Below are positions 37,719-48,960 of a stretch of DNA of 64,000 nucleotides, one piece after another. Within the stretch, counting starts at the first letter, position 1. Each line of letters begins with the position of its first letter. This DNA is from Liolophura sinensis (Eukaryota > Mollusca > Polyplacophora > Chitonida > Chitonidae): contig NC_088306.1 of NCBI RefSeq assembly GCF_032854445.1, positions 14,379,386 to 14,443,385 on the forward strand, written 5' to 3'. Under the pieces are notes generated by a model. That model searched no databases. It worked only from the letters and a program-made list of their open reading frames with translations, and was not told the DNA's origin. Position numbers and translations under genes: made by a program.

Positions 37719-37813
37719 CTTATATAGCCTTGTGGAATTGTCCAGAATAAGAAAATTCCTGAACACTTGATGTAAACAAACAGGCACCGAACTGAGCGTA
37801 TTCTGGAACATTC
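37719..37813 (-). promoter_or_regulatory. Heat-shock-type promoter (two perfect HSE triplets and a TATA box)
   Basis: TTCTGGAACATTC at 37801-37813 and GAAAATTCCTGAA at 37751-37763 are perfect three-unit heat-shock elements (nGAAnnTTCnnGAAn type). GAATTGTCCAGAA at 37735-37747 is a third with one mismatch. On the minus strand CTATATAAG (37719-37727) follows at the proper distance. Such clustering upstream of a TATA box is typical of HSF1-driven genes. Direction is inferred from the TATA box and the downstream poly(A) signal. Confidence 0.62.
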
Positions 37814-38679
37814 TAAGGTAGAGGCAGACAGCACTCCCTGAACTTAGCATATGTAAACAGTGGCAAGCTATATTTAGAAACTGACGGCAGTTGTGCGCAT
37901 AACATTCCCGTGTTCCCAAGTGTCATCACTAATTTAATCCACACAAACAGGAAACTAGTGGAAGCTTGATAAATGCTAACTCCATGTTTGAATGCATACT
38001 CCGTAGGGTGAAGCGAATCATGTATACAATTTTCACTGCCACTATTAGACAAGTTAGATCTTTTGACATGTGTATTGGATAATTGTTTAGGATCAGTCTC
38101 ACCAGCAATGAAATAGCAGGAACCCCTTAATCAACACTGATGAATAAAAAAAATTCCAGACGGACCCTCACAAAGTTAACGATGGACTGTGTGTGGTTCT
38201 GTCGTTGTTGTGGCTTCAAACCGTTTTATATCTGAACATAAATCACACTTCTGTAATCTGTGGTCATGTGGAACCACTCGACAGCCAATGTAAGGAATGA
38301 CACCGTTGTTACCGTTGTAGTCTGCCTTGCTCAGTAATCTTGTTCGCTTACAAAATGGATTTATCAACTGGCACAGACGAACAGTTCTGTGGGGCGAAGG
38401 TGCCAGAAGAGAAGAAAACAAAAGCTTAGCTTCTATGACATTGATGAAACGAGGCAGAGTGGACAGCACATATGTTTTCTTCCCTCCATCTCCCCTCAGT
38501 ACGGATAATGTGGTACAAAAGTTTCCCGCCCATGCGCAAAGAATAGTCTATGTTAAACATTAGGGTAACGCGTTATTAAACCATTTTCCTCTGGCTTAGA
38601 GGATTAAAATGTTGGGAATTTGTGATTTGTTAGAAAAAGTGGTAACATCCCGTATAACTCAACGAACTGTGATATAACC

Positions 38680-38925
38680 ATGTTTATGAATTGCACAGAC
38701 AGGCCTACGACTGTGCCAACATCTTCCGAAAATTTTACAGTTTCGCCTAATATCACAGCATTGGCCAAGCCAGCTATGGTAACTGGCAGCTTGGTAAGCA
38801 ACTATTTTGCCAAAGAAGACACTGTCAGATCTGAAATCCTGTGGGCCTTTCATACTGTGGAGCGTCATTATTCTTTTCGTTCCAATGAGGGAATAGACAG
38901 GCTATTTCAGAATATGTTTTTCTGA
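38680..38925 (+). mobile_element. hAT-like transposon-derived fragment
   Basis: An 81-codon frame contains SEILWAFHTVERHYSFRSNE, followed by GIDRLFQNMF. This resembles the block following the zinc-binding region in hAT/ZMYM-like transposon proteins. The match is by eye and short, and no other part of a transposase was found. Confidence 0.35.
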
Positions 38926-39029
38926 CTGACTTGGCTAAAACATTTTCTTGTGGACAATGCGTATATTTGCTCATTTGCAAAATGACGATCTGCAGCAATA
39001 TCCCCCAATATATTAAAAGAAATACCCCT

Positions 39030-39225
39030 TACACAGTAAAACCAGATCATCAACAGCAGTTCAAATGATGGAATCCGACCTCTTAATAGTCTACGTCACG
39101 GGGGGCTTTATTCTGTTTGCGTAAATTGTTAAATAATCGCAACTAAAACGCCCCCGAGCACCATGGCTTCAGCAGAATTAGGTAAAATAAATGCAGTGAT
39201 ATTATTTGCGATTTGATAGTCACTG
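39030..39225 (+). repeat. Dispersed repeat DR1, module b end
   Basis: gagcaccatggcttcagcag and aataaatgcagtgatattatttgcg match other copies. Confidence 0.6.
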
Positions 39226-39240
39226 GTTTTAAATTACCCT

Positions 39241-39392
39241 GGTACGTGGGAAGGTCTCCAGCAACCTGCGGATGGTCGTGGGTTTCCACCGGGCTGTGCA
39301 CGGTTTCCTCCCACCATAATGCTGGCCGCCGTCGTATAAGTGAAATATTCTTGAGTACGGCGTAAAACACCAATCAAATAAAAAAATAAATG
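39241..39392 (+). mobile_element. SINE family 1, 3' half
   Basis: Near-consensus 3' half with aaaaaaataaatg tail, following a DR1 module. Confidence 0.88.
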
Positions 39393-39978
39393 AATTACTC
39401 TGAATCCTGTCATTTCATGAACAATGGTATGAAAGTATTGCAAAGGTATCCCAGGCCTCAAGGATGCTCAGTCCACCAGCATGCAATACCATGCAATAGT
39501 CACTTACAATCCCAGCAGCATTTATCGGTAATGTACGGGATATTTCATCAGCTACATGTATATTGTTGCTCGCTGTGCATGGGATGACGCTGACCAGAAG
39601 TCGAAATTAAGACGGTTGAAAAAGGGAAGGGGTAAAAAAAAAGGTCAAAATGAAGTAAACAACTCTCACCGCCCACAACTTACACCAACATAAATTTTAC
39701 ACATTACAATTAGCATGCAAGATTTTACGTGACAATAGAGAAGGAAAGCCCTCGTCTGTTTTTGGTCACGTCAGGCTTAGACTTCGGAGAACTGCATTGG
39801 ATGCTGAGTTTGGCGAAAAATTTAAGTATAAAATGTGACTTAATACAAGTAATACGCTTTCGAACAATTTGCTCCTGAGCTTCTGCGTCGCGAAGTCAGC
39901 AGTCATCGTCTGACTGTTTTCTGTATAAACAAGAAAAGTGGATATGCCCTCAGAAAAATATATACAGATGATTGACTA

Positions 39979-40128
39979 CTGCTTTACTTCATCGGGGAGG
40001 TCGTAGGCCATTGTCGGGTGAACGTGAGCTATTACTTTGACACTGCTTTACTTCATCCGGGAGGTCGTAGGCCATTGTCGGGTGAACGTGACCTATTACC
40101 TTGACACTGCTTTACTTCATCCGGTTAT
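39979..40128. repeat. Tandem repeat, about 64 bp, 2.3 copies
   Basis: ctgctttacttcatcggggaggtcg begins three successive units; the two complete units are almost identical, implying a recent duplication. Confidence 0.9.
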
Positions 40129-40414
40129 CGTTGTACATGAGTTTGTTCATGTGACCCAGCGCTAACCAGTACAAAGCAGGAATAGCTCTGAAGGTATAAC
40201 AACTATTCTATTTTATCTTTTATATATAACACCTATTGCAGCGATGAAAAAGCTTTGATTTGGACAGGTTGAAACGTAGTAGCACACAGATTTCACAAGC
40301 CTATTACAAATTTAAAAGTGAAATCATCTTGGAGTGGGTATAAACTATCACTTTATGTGGCGAATTCGGCTGTGGTTTTAAGTCAGGCAGCTCATAACGT
40401 AAGTGAAGGAGGGA

Positions 40415-40442
40415 AGGGGACGGGGGAGGGGGGGGGGGGGGG
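40415..40442. repeat. Poly-G tract
   Basis: gggacgggggagg followed by an uninterrupted run of G; likely length-variable. Confidence 0.9.
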
Positions 40443-40556
40443 CAAAGATGTCTGAAACAGGCCGAATCATCGGAAGCTAAGATAGCAGTCAAGTATTTTT
40501 GCTAACAGGTATTCGACACGACTTCCAAATTAAAAGTGAGCGCAGACAGTTTCGAC

Positions 40557-40810
40557 ATGTTTGCCAGCTATCACACTCTCGTCGCTGCTCCAGTTTTTCT
40601 CTCTACGCTGTACGTCTCAATTACACTGTATTCCTGCATAAACCAGGATTCTGCTGGTAGACTAACCATCCCTGAGGTTTGGTCCTTTTGCATTGTTTTA
40701 ATGTGATTGTGCGTTAAATGTGATGCGAACACAGCATTTTGAGTAATTCAAGACCAGTGACGTCTAATAAATTGCAATTAACACCATTGCATTTTACCTA
40801 GTTCTGCTAC
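40557..40810 (-). repeat. Dispersed repeat, module b inverted plus flank
   Basis: tgccagctatcacactctcg and ctctctacgctgtacgtct are the reverse complement of the module-b start; the rest aligns with 10960-11215. Confidence 0.6.
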
Positions 40811-41092
40811 TGTTTATGCATTTACATCAAGAGTTGAATAAAGTCAACAGAATAAAGCAACGTCCAGACTATCCAACATCACTTAACTTTTGTGAACTCA
40901 ACAGCAAGTGTTGAGTAATGCATGAGTAATATAAACTCTCAATATTGCATTAACTTGTTACATTTTCGACACCAAAGTTGGTGTGAAACACACGACCAAA
41001 AGAGTTCCGTTCTCAACCGTCCTCAATAAATGATTTGAACATCTCATGTGGTTTATGTGGCTATAAATGTTACTGTACGATGATCAGCTTTC

Positions 41093-41331
41093 ACTGGTGG
41101 CCGAGGGGGTTAGTGTGCCAGTGCGGCGCAATGACCTAGCAGCCTCCCACCATTGCGATCGCCGTGAGTTCAAGTCCAGCTCATGCTGGTCTGTCGCCAA
41201 CCTGCGGATGGTCGTGAATTTTTCCAGGCTCTTATCCTGTTTCCTCACCATTATGTTGGCTGCATTCTTATAACTAATATATTCTTGAGTATGGCAAAAA
41301 ATAAAACAGCAATTAAATAAATAAATAAATG
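41093..41331 (+). mobile_element. SINE family 1, near full length
   Basis: Head ggtggccgagggggttagtg, a good B box and tail kept; about 20 bp are deleted after the B box. Confidence 0.87.
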
Positions 41332-42225
41332 TGTCAAACTGAGCTGTATTTGAACCATGCAGCGACCTTCTTGATGAAATGATGGTGAACTTGCGAATAG
41401 GCCATTCAAAAGTGAAGAAATCAACCGTTTTGACAAACTCCCAGTTTCTAACTGACTGTTAATTAAGTTAGGGCGTATCTGAAGGGATGTATATCTGGAT
41501 TATTTTCTTTTAACAACGTTTTTATACATTTTTCACGCATGGGTGAATGAAACCCGAATAAGCCACCATGCCTTCGTCAGGTACATGGCTGAAAAGATAG
41601 GGCTAGATTCCAACAGGCAATCACGTTGGTCAAACGCCAGAAAGTCACAGTGAACCAACGCTGTACTCTCGTCTGAGCACAGGAATCGTAAATACTATTA
41701 TTATACCCTGTAGAGTGATTCTTGCTTTTCATTGGTTAATACACGATCCAACGATATACTGCAAAACATGACATAAAATTATAATGTACCCAAACAAAGC
41801 AACGTCACCCTCACGAAGTAATATTCCAATTTCACCAGGCAACAGCCACGAGGCAACAACCTGGCGCTAACATCCGATACTCAGGTGTGTTTATTTTGTT
41901 GCAGTTATCTCCCTTTGTGAACTCTGTTCTTTTGTTTACACAGTAAACACCTGGATGATGGCTTGCTCCGCTATCGATGTACAAATTCTGCTATTCAAAG
42001 TACCAACTGAGCAAGTTAACTTTTTGTGGTTTAATAAAACATTAGTGCATGCTGGGGGATGATATCTCAGGAATTACCAGGCCTCGGCATATCGTTGAAC
42101 ATCTATTCTATCGAGCTGACAATTCCTAATATAAACTCCCTAAGCACTCAGTATCTGTAAATCAGACCCTATTTCAGTAGTCTGGGTCATTGTAATAGCT
42201 CTTGGCTGTACAGCCATAACTATTT
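41332..42225. other. No gene recognised
   Basis: Spacer downstream of the minisatellite ORF on the minus strand. Confidence 0.45.
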
Positions 42226-42558
42226 CTAGGGTATGTGTGGTTCGTACTGTGAATAGGGTATGTGTGGTTCGTACTGTGAATAGGGTTTGTGTGGTTCGTA
42301 CTGTGAATAGGGTGTGTGTGGCTCGTACTGTGAATAGGGTATGTGTGGTTCGTACTGTGAATAGGGTTTGTGTGGTTCGTACTGAGAATAGGGTATGCGT
42401 GGTTCGTACTGAGAATAGGGTATGTGTGGTTCGTACTGTGAATAGGGTATGTGTGGTTCGTACTGTGAATAGGGTATGTGTGGCTCGTATTGTGAATAGG
42501 GCATGTGTGGTTCGTACTGAGAATAGGGTATGTGTGGTTCGTACTGTGAATCGGACAT
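42226..42558 (-). CDS. Repetitive protein with 12 nine-residue SQYEPHIPY repeats
   Basis: A 110-codon ORF starts MSDSQYEPHIPY and is a run of twelve nine-residue units made by a 27-bp minisatellite. In this frame most unit-to-unit changes are silent: TCA/TCT three times, GAA/GAG twice, CAG/CAA once. Four of the five replacements hit the isoleucine position (K twice, T, M) and one changes H to R. In the other frames the same changes alter residues. This suggests selection on a Tyr/Pro-rich protein. There is no signal peptide, the start context is weak and splicing is unresolved, so the real protein may have other exons. Alternatives are a noncoding minisatellite with a lucky frame. The product is not recognised. 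Confidence 0.45.
   Translation of the reverse strand: MSDSQYEPHIPYSQYEPHMPYSQYEPHIPYSQYEPHIPYSQYEPHIPYSQYEPRIPYSQYEPHKPYSQYEPHIPYSQYEPHTPYSQYEPHKPYSQYEPHIPYSQYEPHIP
42229..42552. repeat. 27-bp minisatellite, 12 units
   Basis: The plus-strand unit is agggtatgtgtggttcgtac followed by tgtgaat. All twelve copies keep the 27-bp length, a multiple of three, with only scattered substitutions and no indels. Confidence 0.95.
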
Positions 42559-43700
42559 TTGTATGAATGATCTGCCCTCTTTTTACCACCCGTGCAAATG
42601 ATCACCCTACTATAAGTGAAAAATTCCATGTACCCGTTAAGCAACAGTCAGATAAGTAAATGTGCACGTTTTTTATGAACCTGTCAGTTTCCACTTACAT
42701 AATAGGCACTAGTCACAAATAACTTGAAGCGGAAGATTAATATTTCCACTCACCCTTCTGACTGATGAATATATTGATGTTTTCGAGGACATATTAGACC
42801 GATAATAATATTATTAATATAATATTATTAATGATATACCCCTTCATGATATGGCTATAATACACTCATCATGAAAATTTTCATCGCGGATCTTACCGAT
42901 AGACCCACTGTAAAAAATCCAGCATGCTTTTTGGCTAAGATTTTTTTTTTGTTGTTAACCTTAAAGTGCTGCTCTCAACCCTCGTTTTAGATCACTTCCA
43001 TTATTAGACAAGACTGACCTTTGAAGCCTATGCGATGGACGTAAGTTTGTTTGAGATATGCCTCAACACTGTCCTCGCGAGAAGCCATGTAATCATTCAT
43101 CAATAAACTTGTTTGATGTTTGTTGGAATCATACCGGTTACGTTTGATCATCATTTTGAATACCACATGTCCGTCGTCGACAGTTTCCTTGATGGTCTGT
43201 AAGTAATGCAAACGTCAGACTTGACGCTTAAATTTCACACAAAACCCATTTGCTGCCGCACTGAAGTGGTACCAATCGAAGAGCAAAATTGGTAGCAAAA
43301 TCGCAGTTCAGGCCATAAACAGATAAAAGAACCTGCAGAATCAAATTCGTGAAGAGTAATTTCATTAATACAATCAGCAGCATAAACCGAAGATTTTATC
43401 TCCGACAGTCATCAGTAATCTTATCTCATTTGCATTGTAATAATTAGAACTTACGTCTAAACAAACTAATACCGCGCGATCTTGATTCTATTAGTGGTTA
43501 ACGAAATCAGTGTAAAATCAACTGATTTGGCCATGCATTTTAATAATGGAAGCCAACAGCTGGCGACCTGTTCACGTGCAGGGTGCTGTGATGCGTGAAG
43601 TATTAAAGAGAAATAATTCGATAAAATTCATTTAATTGCCGGAAGTTTCATAAAATGCCAGCAGGTGCTCATATCCGCTTCTCTCTGGATAAGAACTAGT
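42559..43700. other. No gene recognised upstream of gene C
   Basis: Contains an AT palindrome aataatattattaatataata near 42805-42832. A block at about 42995-43110 (cattattagacaagactgac, ttcatcaataaacttg) is related to 28480-28600 and 38040-38150, a third dispersed family. Confidence 0.45.
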
Positions 43701-43707
43701 CAGTCTG

Positions 43708-43790
43708 GATAAATAGTGGACACACACTGACCATCGACACACTACACCTGTTGTCCAGTCTACCAGAGTGACCAGTGCCTCAAACCTCCA
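43708..43790 (+). promoter_or_regulatory. Putative promoter and noncoding first exon of gene C
   Basis: gataaatag at 43708-43716 acts as a TATA-like box, and the donor cctcca|gtaagt is at 43790/43791, 82 nt downstream. The first intron to the signal exon is only 265 nt, the shortest in the family. Confidence 0.5.
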
Positions 43791-44067
43791 GTAAGTATAT
43801 GCCTGTGCGTAGATTTGAGATCTGTTTAATTCTTTCTGGCTTAACTTCTAGAAATACAAGTCTGTACTTCTCGATTCATTAACATGGAACTCGGTCTTTT
43901 CGAATGTTCTGTTCTCAAACACACTAAAGCTGCACTAGTACAAACACGTATTTCATTTAATCCTGCAGTAATTATGACTATATGGCTGCCTTCATCTTGC
44001 ACTACTCTCTCCCTTAATGCTGAGCACCCACTTATTTCACATAAACTTTTTTCAGGTCAATTTAAAG

Positions 44068-45837
44068 ATGCATTCACCTACTCTGCTTGTGTTGCTTGCT
44101 TGTCTTTTGGGAGTCGCGGTTTGTCAGACGGGTAAGTTTTGTAACACGTGACCAATCACATACGGCTGTAGCAAAACTGCAGTATATCACAGAATCTGTG
44201 AAGTATCCACTCCACAAAATTTTCAGGCAGCACAAAAAGTCGTTCAAACAAATACATATATATATTGGATTCCTAGATACTGTATAACATTTTAACGAAC
44301 AGTAGTTTCATTATTCTGGAGCAATAGACGTGACTTCTGTGTGTTACGCTTCACCTGTAGTCACATTGTGGCATTCAGTTGTCTGGTAGATTTCCTGCCT
44401 GGAACAATTTTAATATGCACCATCAGAGCTTTGTTGTCGCCTTGAAAATAAAAGATCAAGTAAATTTAAGGTAAATCTGTAGACAGGTGGTTAAGGGTTG
44501 GATGGGTATTCTTGGTTTATAATAATAATCTTAAATGTCCAATATTATCAACCTTTACCAAAATGTGCAAAGAAAAGTTTGCAAAATCAGAGCGGTAATC
44601 TACGCGAAAAATGTTCAAAAGTCTTGCCAGGAAACAAAGGTCATCTTTTTGGGCTGTGTAAGCGTTAAGGATTTGTAGGAATAAATATTTTGAGTTATTC
44701 AGGTAGAGTAGCTTGAACAAAACACTGAATCTGGACAAGCGGATATATATTACGCGCCTGGCAAGACTCACAAAAGTGTCCTCAGTAGAGATAGGGGTAA
44801 ACGTTACAGACACAATATATATAATATGGGTGTATACTAACAATCAAGAAAATCATAACAACGGCTTAAACCTATAAAACGTGTGCTATTGCAGATGTCT
44901 GGCAATGAAAACTGGTTGCATCCTGAACTCATTGCCAGACATCTACAAAAGACCTAATTCAACAGGCTGCCCTAGATATTACTCACTGACTGTTAGTATA
45001 CAAACATATACTGTGTCTCTAACTCTCTGTCTGCATTTTCTGTTGAAGACACTTTGGTGAATGTCGCAACGTAAGAAATCGTTAAGGATTTGGTTCATGA
45101 CCTATTTATTAGGAAACAAAAGAAACCAGATCTACTGACTGGCTCAGTAACAATACATAACAGTACAACAGACATAGACGATGAAATTAAATCGGACAAA
45201 TTGTTAAAAATGTAGACTGTCGATGAGTTTACAAAAAATATAATAATGATGACAAAAATAATAGCTGGTCTGTATTGGTGTGAGTCTTGTTTGTTCCTCT
45301 CCAGAGTCTCCCGCTGAGGTATGTCCAGAAGGCTGGAACATTACCTGCACTCGACCTCTGTCAGAATTTACCGAGGTGAAAAGGCCCAGGAAATTCTGTA
45401 AATCCATCGGTTACATCGCGAACGGCCTCTGTCACACAGGTATCCGTTTACTGTTGTTTTCCTGGCGTAGATCGCAAAAAGTGTTGCTTCCTTTCAGTTA
45501 TGGAAACAATGTAGCTTTGCAGGAAATTAATGAAAGTCCTAGTATCTCAAGGGTACAGGTGATAATCTTCGCATATATAACGTCATTTTAAACAATTCAT
45601 TTCGTGAAGATCCAGTAGAAACCACACATTTTTACATTCCTTCCTTCAAAACTAGTTTTTATTCATTAATTACATTCATGTATTTATTGTTGAGCCATTA
45701 TAAATGCGTACTTCATGTAATTACATATAATACTTTAACATTTGACAAATTTTATTTGATAGTTTTGTTTTCTGTTTGTTGTTTCAGTGTCCGGGGATCT
45801 TGTCACCCCTAACGGTTGTTGTGAATATGGGAAGTAG
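44068..45837 (+). CDS. Secreted six-cysteine peptide, gene C (3 coding exons)
   Basis: Coding exons are 44068-44131, 45305-45439 and 45788-45837, phase-1 introns, 82 residues. The signal exon begins at 44056 after ttttttcag and encodes MHSPTLLVLLACLLGVAVCQ. The cysteine pattern is C-x7-C-x16-C-x10-C-x12-CC-x2-GK. The central block KFCKSIGYIANGLCHT is identical in gene D and nearly so in E; the end is NGCCEYGK. The mature charge is near zero, unlike A and B. AATAAA occurs at 45992 and 46044. The third intron contains a perfect 16-bp hairpin at 44893-44944. Secretion and three disulfides are inferred; no named family is recognised. Confidence 0.86.
44893..44944 (+). repeat. Perfect 16-bp hairpin in gene C intron
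   Basis: AGATGTCTGGCAATGA at 44893-44908 and its exact complement TCATTGCCAGACATCT at 44929-44944 enclose a 20-nt loop. The stem does not extend outward well. Confidence 0.85.
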
Positions 45838-46306
45838 ACTAACCGGACTGGTATAAATGTAGATATTTACTCTTATGGAAAGTGTAAGATGATTGGGTTA
45901 TTTCGAGCAACTCAGAAATCAGTTCCACTTCGATTGTTGTATGGTCATGGATTTGTCAAACTACGCTTCAAGCGCTCACAATACGTGAGGTAATAAATCC
46001 TTCTGTTAGCATAAAAACGAATGTCTTGACTTTAATCTGGACAAATAAAGTATTGCATAGAATTTAAAAAACTCTTGTTAAAATTGTTCTTTTACGTTGG
46101 AAATCGGTGTTTAGAGAACATGGTTATTATTGGATAAATCCAGTGCCTTTATTTAATCAGTTTTTAATGCTGCGTTAAGGTTCAGTGTTCAGGTTACTTG
46201 GTCGAGAGAAAAAGGATTGAACACGAGGCCTCATTTTGGTAAATACAGGTACTGCTTCCGTCTTGAGATTCAACGCCGGAAAATTTGTGACGCCAGTAAA
46301 CTTGTA

Positions 46307-46570
46307 TATTTATTTGATTATTGTTATTCTGAATCTTAGTGAAAAAATGTTTACTTCTACAACGTCGACCAGCAATATGGTGCGAGAAAACCTTTTAGAG
46401 CGTGGGATAAAACCCACGACCATCGGCATATTGGTGGCGAATTTTCCCAGGTATGATTCTGGAGAGGAAGCCAACATGAGCTGGTCTTGAACTCATTGTG
46501 ACTACATTTGCGGGAGACTTTTAAATCACTACTGTGGTAGCGCGCTAACCACTCAGTCAAAGAAACCCTC
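46307..46570 (-). mobile_element. SINE family 1, full length, old
   Basis: Complete but the most diverged full copy in the window (for example gtttacttctacaacgtcga in the 3' domain). Confidence 0.82.
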
Positions 46571-46639
46571 AGAAGGCATTGTAGTCATGTGACAAGTGAT
46601 TGTTCTTTTAAACTTATAGTATCTGACGAAATAACAAAT

Positions 46640-46800
46640 ATCCAAGACGACGTAAAGTTACACAAACAACGAAAGTGTATGAAGTACGAAATTAGGACGG
46701 AATTCCAACTGTTCACGTAAATCTTAAATAATGCAAAGGAACTTAGTCCACCAACAGAATCCTGATTTATCCCGACAAACAACATAAAAGAATAAACAGT
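46640..46800 (-). repeat. Dispersed repeat DR1, module a inverted
   Basis: gaaagtgtatgaagtacgaaatt is the reverse of the usual aatttcgtacttcatacactttc. The rest of 46050-47180 has no recognisable gene. Confidence 0.55.
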
Positions 46801-47179
46801 GAATATCAATGAATACCTTTTTGGTCTATTCTCGTCTGTTCGTCGAAAATTATTCGTTACTTGGGAGCAAATGGTATATGTACGCACCAAAGAGAGAACA
46901 CACAGAGGTGATGTAATATGTCAATGTGTTGGTAAATTCTCAATCTTTCCGGGTCTGGTTTCCAAACAGATCCTCAAACAATAATAAGCTGCGGCAAATA
47001 TAAGCTAAGGTCGGGAACCAGCTATACAAGATCACCAGAGACTGGTTCATATGGCAAATTACCAGTAAGCAACACGATCGAAATAAAACAATAAATGGTG
47101 ATTACATCTTATTTCTTTTGCGTATTGCTATTTATTTAATAACAAATTCTAAGCACAGCTCCCCTATATGTCACGTGGT

Positions 47180-48280
47180 AGGTCTAACATGTCACCTTGA
47201 TGACGCCTCCTGTCGACCCGAGACATTGTAGTCTGCACGTTAATACCAACACCACCGCAAACCAGATGCCGTTGGAGCAGATCACCAGACACTCGGGAGT
47301 TCCAGTGTGTCTTGCTGGTAAACTTCTGACTGTTTTCTGGCTTCCCAAGAGTTTTGAACTACGTCATTGTGACAGCTCTGATTGCTTGGAATGTTACAAA
47401 CATCGGTCCGAGTAGAATTTCAGGATACCTGTCTTGTCCTGCAGGAAAATGTTTTAAGCTATTACTTTGGGTATATTTTGACATATACTCTAGAGCCTGG
47501 AGAGAAAAAAAAAAGACGTACCTAAAGAGATTCCTGCCTTTGTAGTCAGATGCATTTCTAAAAAATAAAACTTTCTCTGTTATTGCTTTTCCCAAGCTAA
47601 ATATACTTTTTCCTCAGCGTACTCAAGTGTTCAAAATTGATCTTCTGTCTAACTTCCGAATTGTTGACAATATAACCACATAGTGTTGTTTAGCCCGTCT
47701 GTATAAAGCGACAAGTAAGATGGTTCCAACACAACTCTACCGTCTAAGTATGTCGGATAAAAAAAAGACTTGATCCCCTCGTCTGCGACCAGCACCACCT
47801 CAAACCGGATGTCGTTTGGGCAGATCAGACTTTTTTCTGTCAACCCCAAAGTACGTGTTTAGTACACCTTTGACTACATGGAACGTTTTCAGGCATCGGC
47901 CTGAGTAGAAATTGCCGTTAACTGTCATGTCCGGGAGGTTTTTCCCTGCAAAGAGACATCATTCCGCTATTATTCTAGGTATATCAGAAGAAATCAGGCA
48001 TATTGTGACGGATGTTCCGAAACCTGGTGAAAAAGAACAAATATGAGATGACATAAATTGCTGATAGACCAACAGTTCAGAAAAAAAAACTATATACTAC
48101 TACACTGCTGATTTCAAACTAAATATAAGTTTTCCTCCATGTATTCACGTGTTCAGTTTTGAGGTCTCCCACACCTATGAGAACAAGTGTATACGACATT
48201 TGATCTGTGCTTCTATATAAAGCGATAAGTTACATAGTTTGAACACAATTCTACTATTGAAATATGACTAATATAAAGAC
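47180..48280. repeat. Diverged tandem duplication, unit about 550 bp
   Basis: The left copy (aaaccagatgccgttggagc, catcggtccgagtagaattt, tataaagcgacaagtaagat) and the right copy (aaaccggatgtcgtttgggc, catcggcctgagtagaaatt, tataaagcgataagttacat) are collinear. Neither has a convincing ORF. Confidence 0.7.
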
Positions 48281-48960
48281 TACAGCATAGTAAAACAAGC
48301 TCAGCGACGACGGTGTGATAGCTGGTAAATTATAACCCATTACCATTGCACAAATGAGATACATATTTTAGTATCGACAACTTGTATACCAGCATGATAC
48401 ACGATTTTAATTCTGATTTTACTCAGTCGCCTGGAACATAACTTGCATCTTTCCACCATTAATGAAACCTGTCGACTGCTTCACTTTGCATGATACTGTT
48501 CTCATTTCGTACTTTATATACTGTATTTTATATGGTGGTTGGTGTTTAACATCATTTTGAGAATAGGGCTAGCTATTATTGACCAGGGGGCCTCCGTGGC
48601 TCAGTTGGTTAAAGCGCTAGCGCAGCGCAATGGCCCAGAAGCCTCTCACCAATGCAATCGCTGTGAGTTCAAGTCCAGCTCATGCTGGCTTCCTCTCCGG
48701 CCGTACGTGGGAAGGTCTGTCAGGAACCTGCGGCTTGTCGTGGGTTTTCCCCGGACACTGCCCGGTTTCCTCCTACCATAATGCTGACCGAGGTCGTATA
48801 AGTGAAATATTCTTGAGTACGGCGTAAAACATAAAAAAAAACAATAAATATTATTGACCAGGAGCGTCCATCTTGGTTGACGGCTGATATACGAATGTCT
48901 CTTCCGACATATCCATGGAACGTTGATATAGAATCACCCCGTCCAAATGCACTTAGTGGT
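48270..48960 (+). repeat. Dispersed repeat DR1 with nested SINE
   Basis: Module b (ctacagcatagtaaaacaagc) precedes module a (ttcgtactttatatactg). A SINE at 48588-48848 interrupts the ttattgaccaggagcgtcca motif. Confidence 0.75.
48588..48848 (+). mobile_element. SINE family 1, full length, with 14-bp target-site duplication
   Basis: Best copy in the window. A box TGGCTCAGTTGG at 48597-48608 and B box GAGTTCAAGTCC at 48665-48676 fit a tRNA-type RNA polymerase III promoter. TATTATTGACCAGG is duplicated at 48574-48587 and 48849-48862. It is inserted into a DR1 copy. Confidence 0.95.

Noticed and set aside
42140-42644. Two longer minus-strand frames and one plus-strand frame across the minisatellite
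   Set aside because: A 27-bp unit leaves several frames open; only the SQYEPHIPY frame shows mainly silent variation.
48588-48680. tRNA-like sequence
   Set aside because: A and B boxes belong to the SINE head; no functional tRNA cloverleaf is present.
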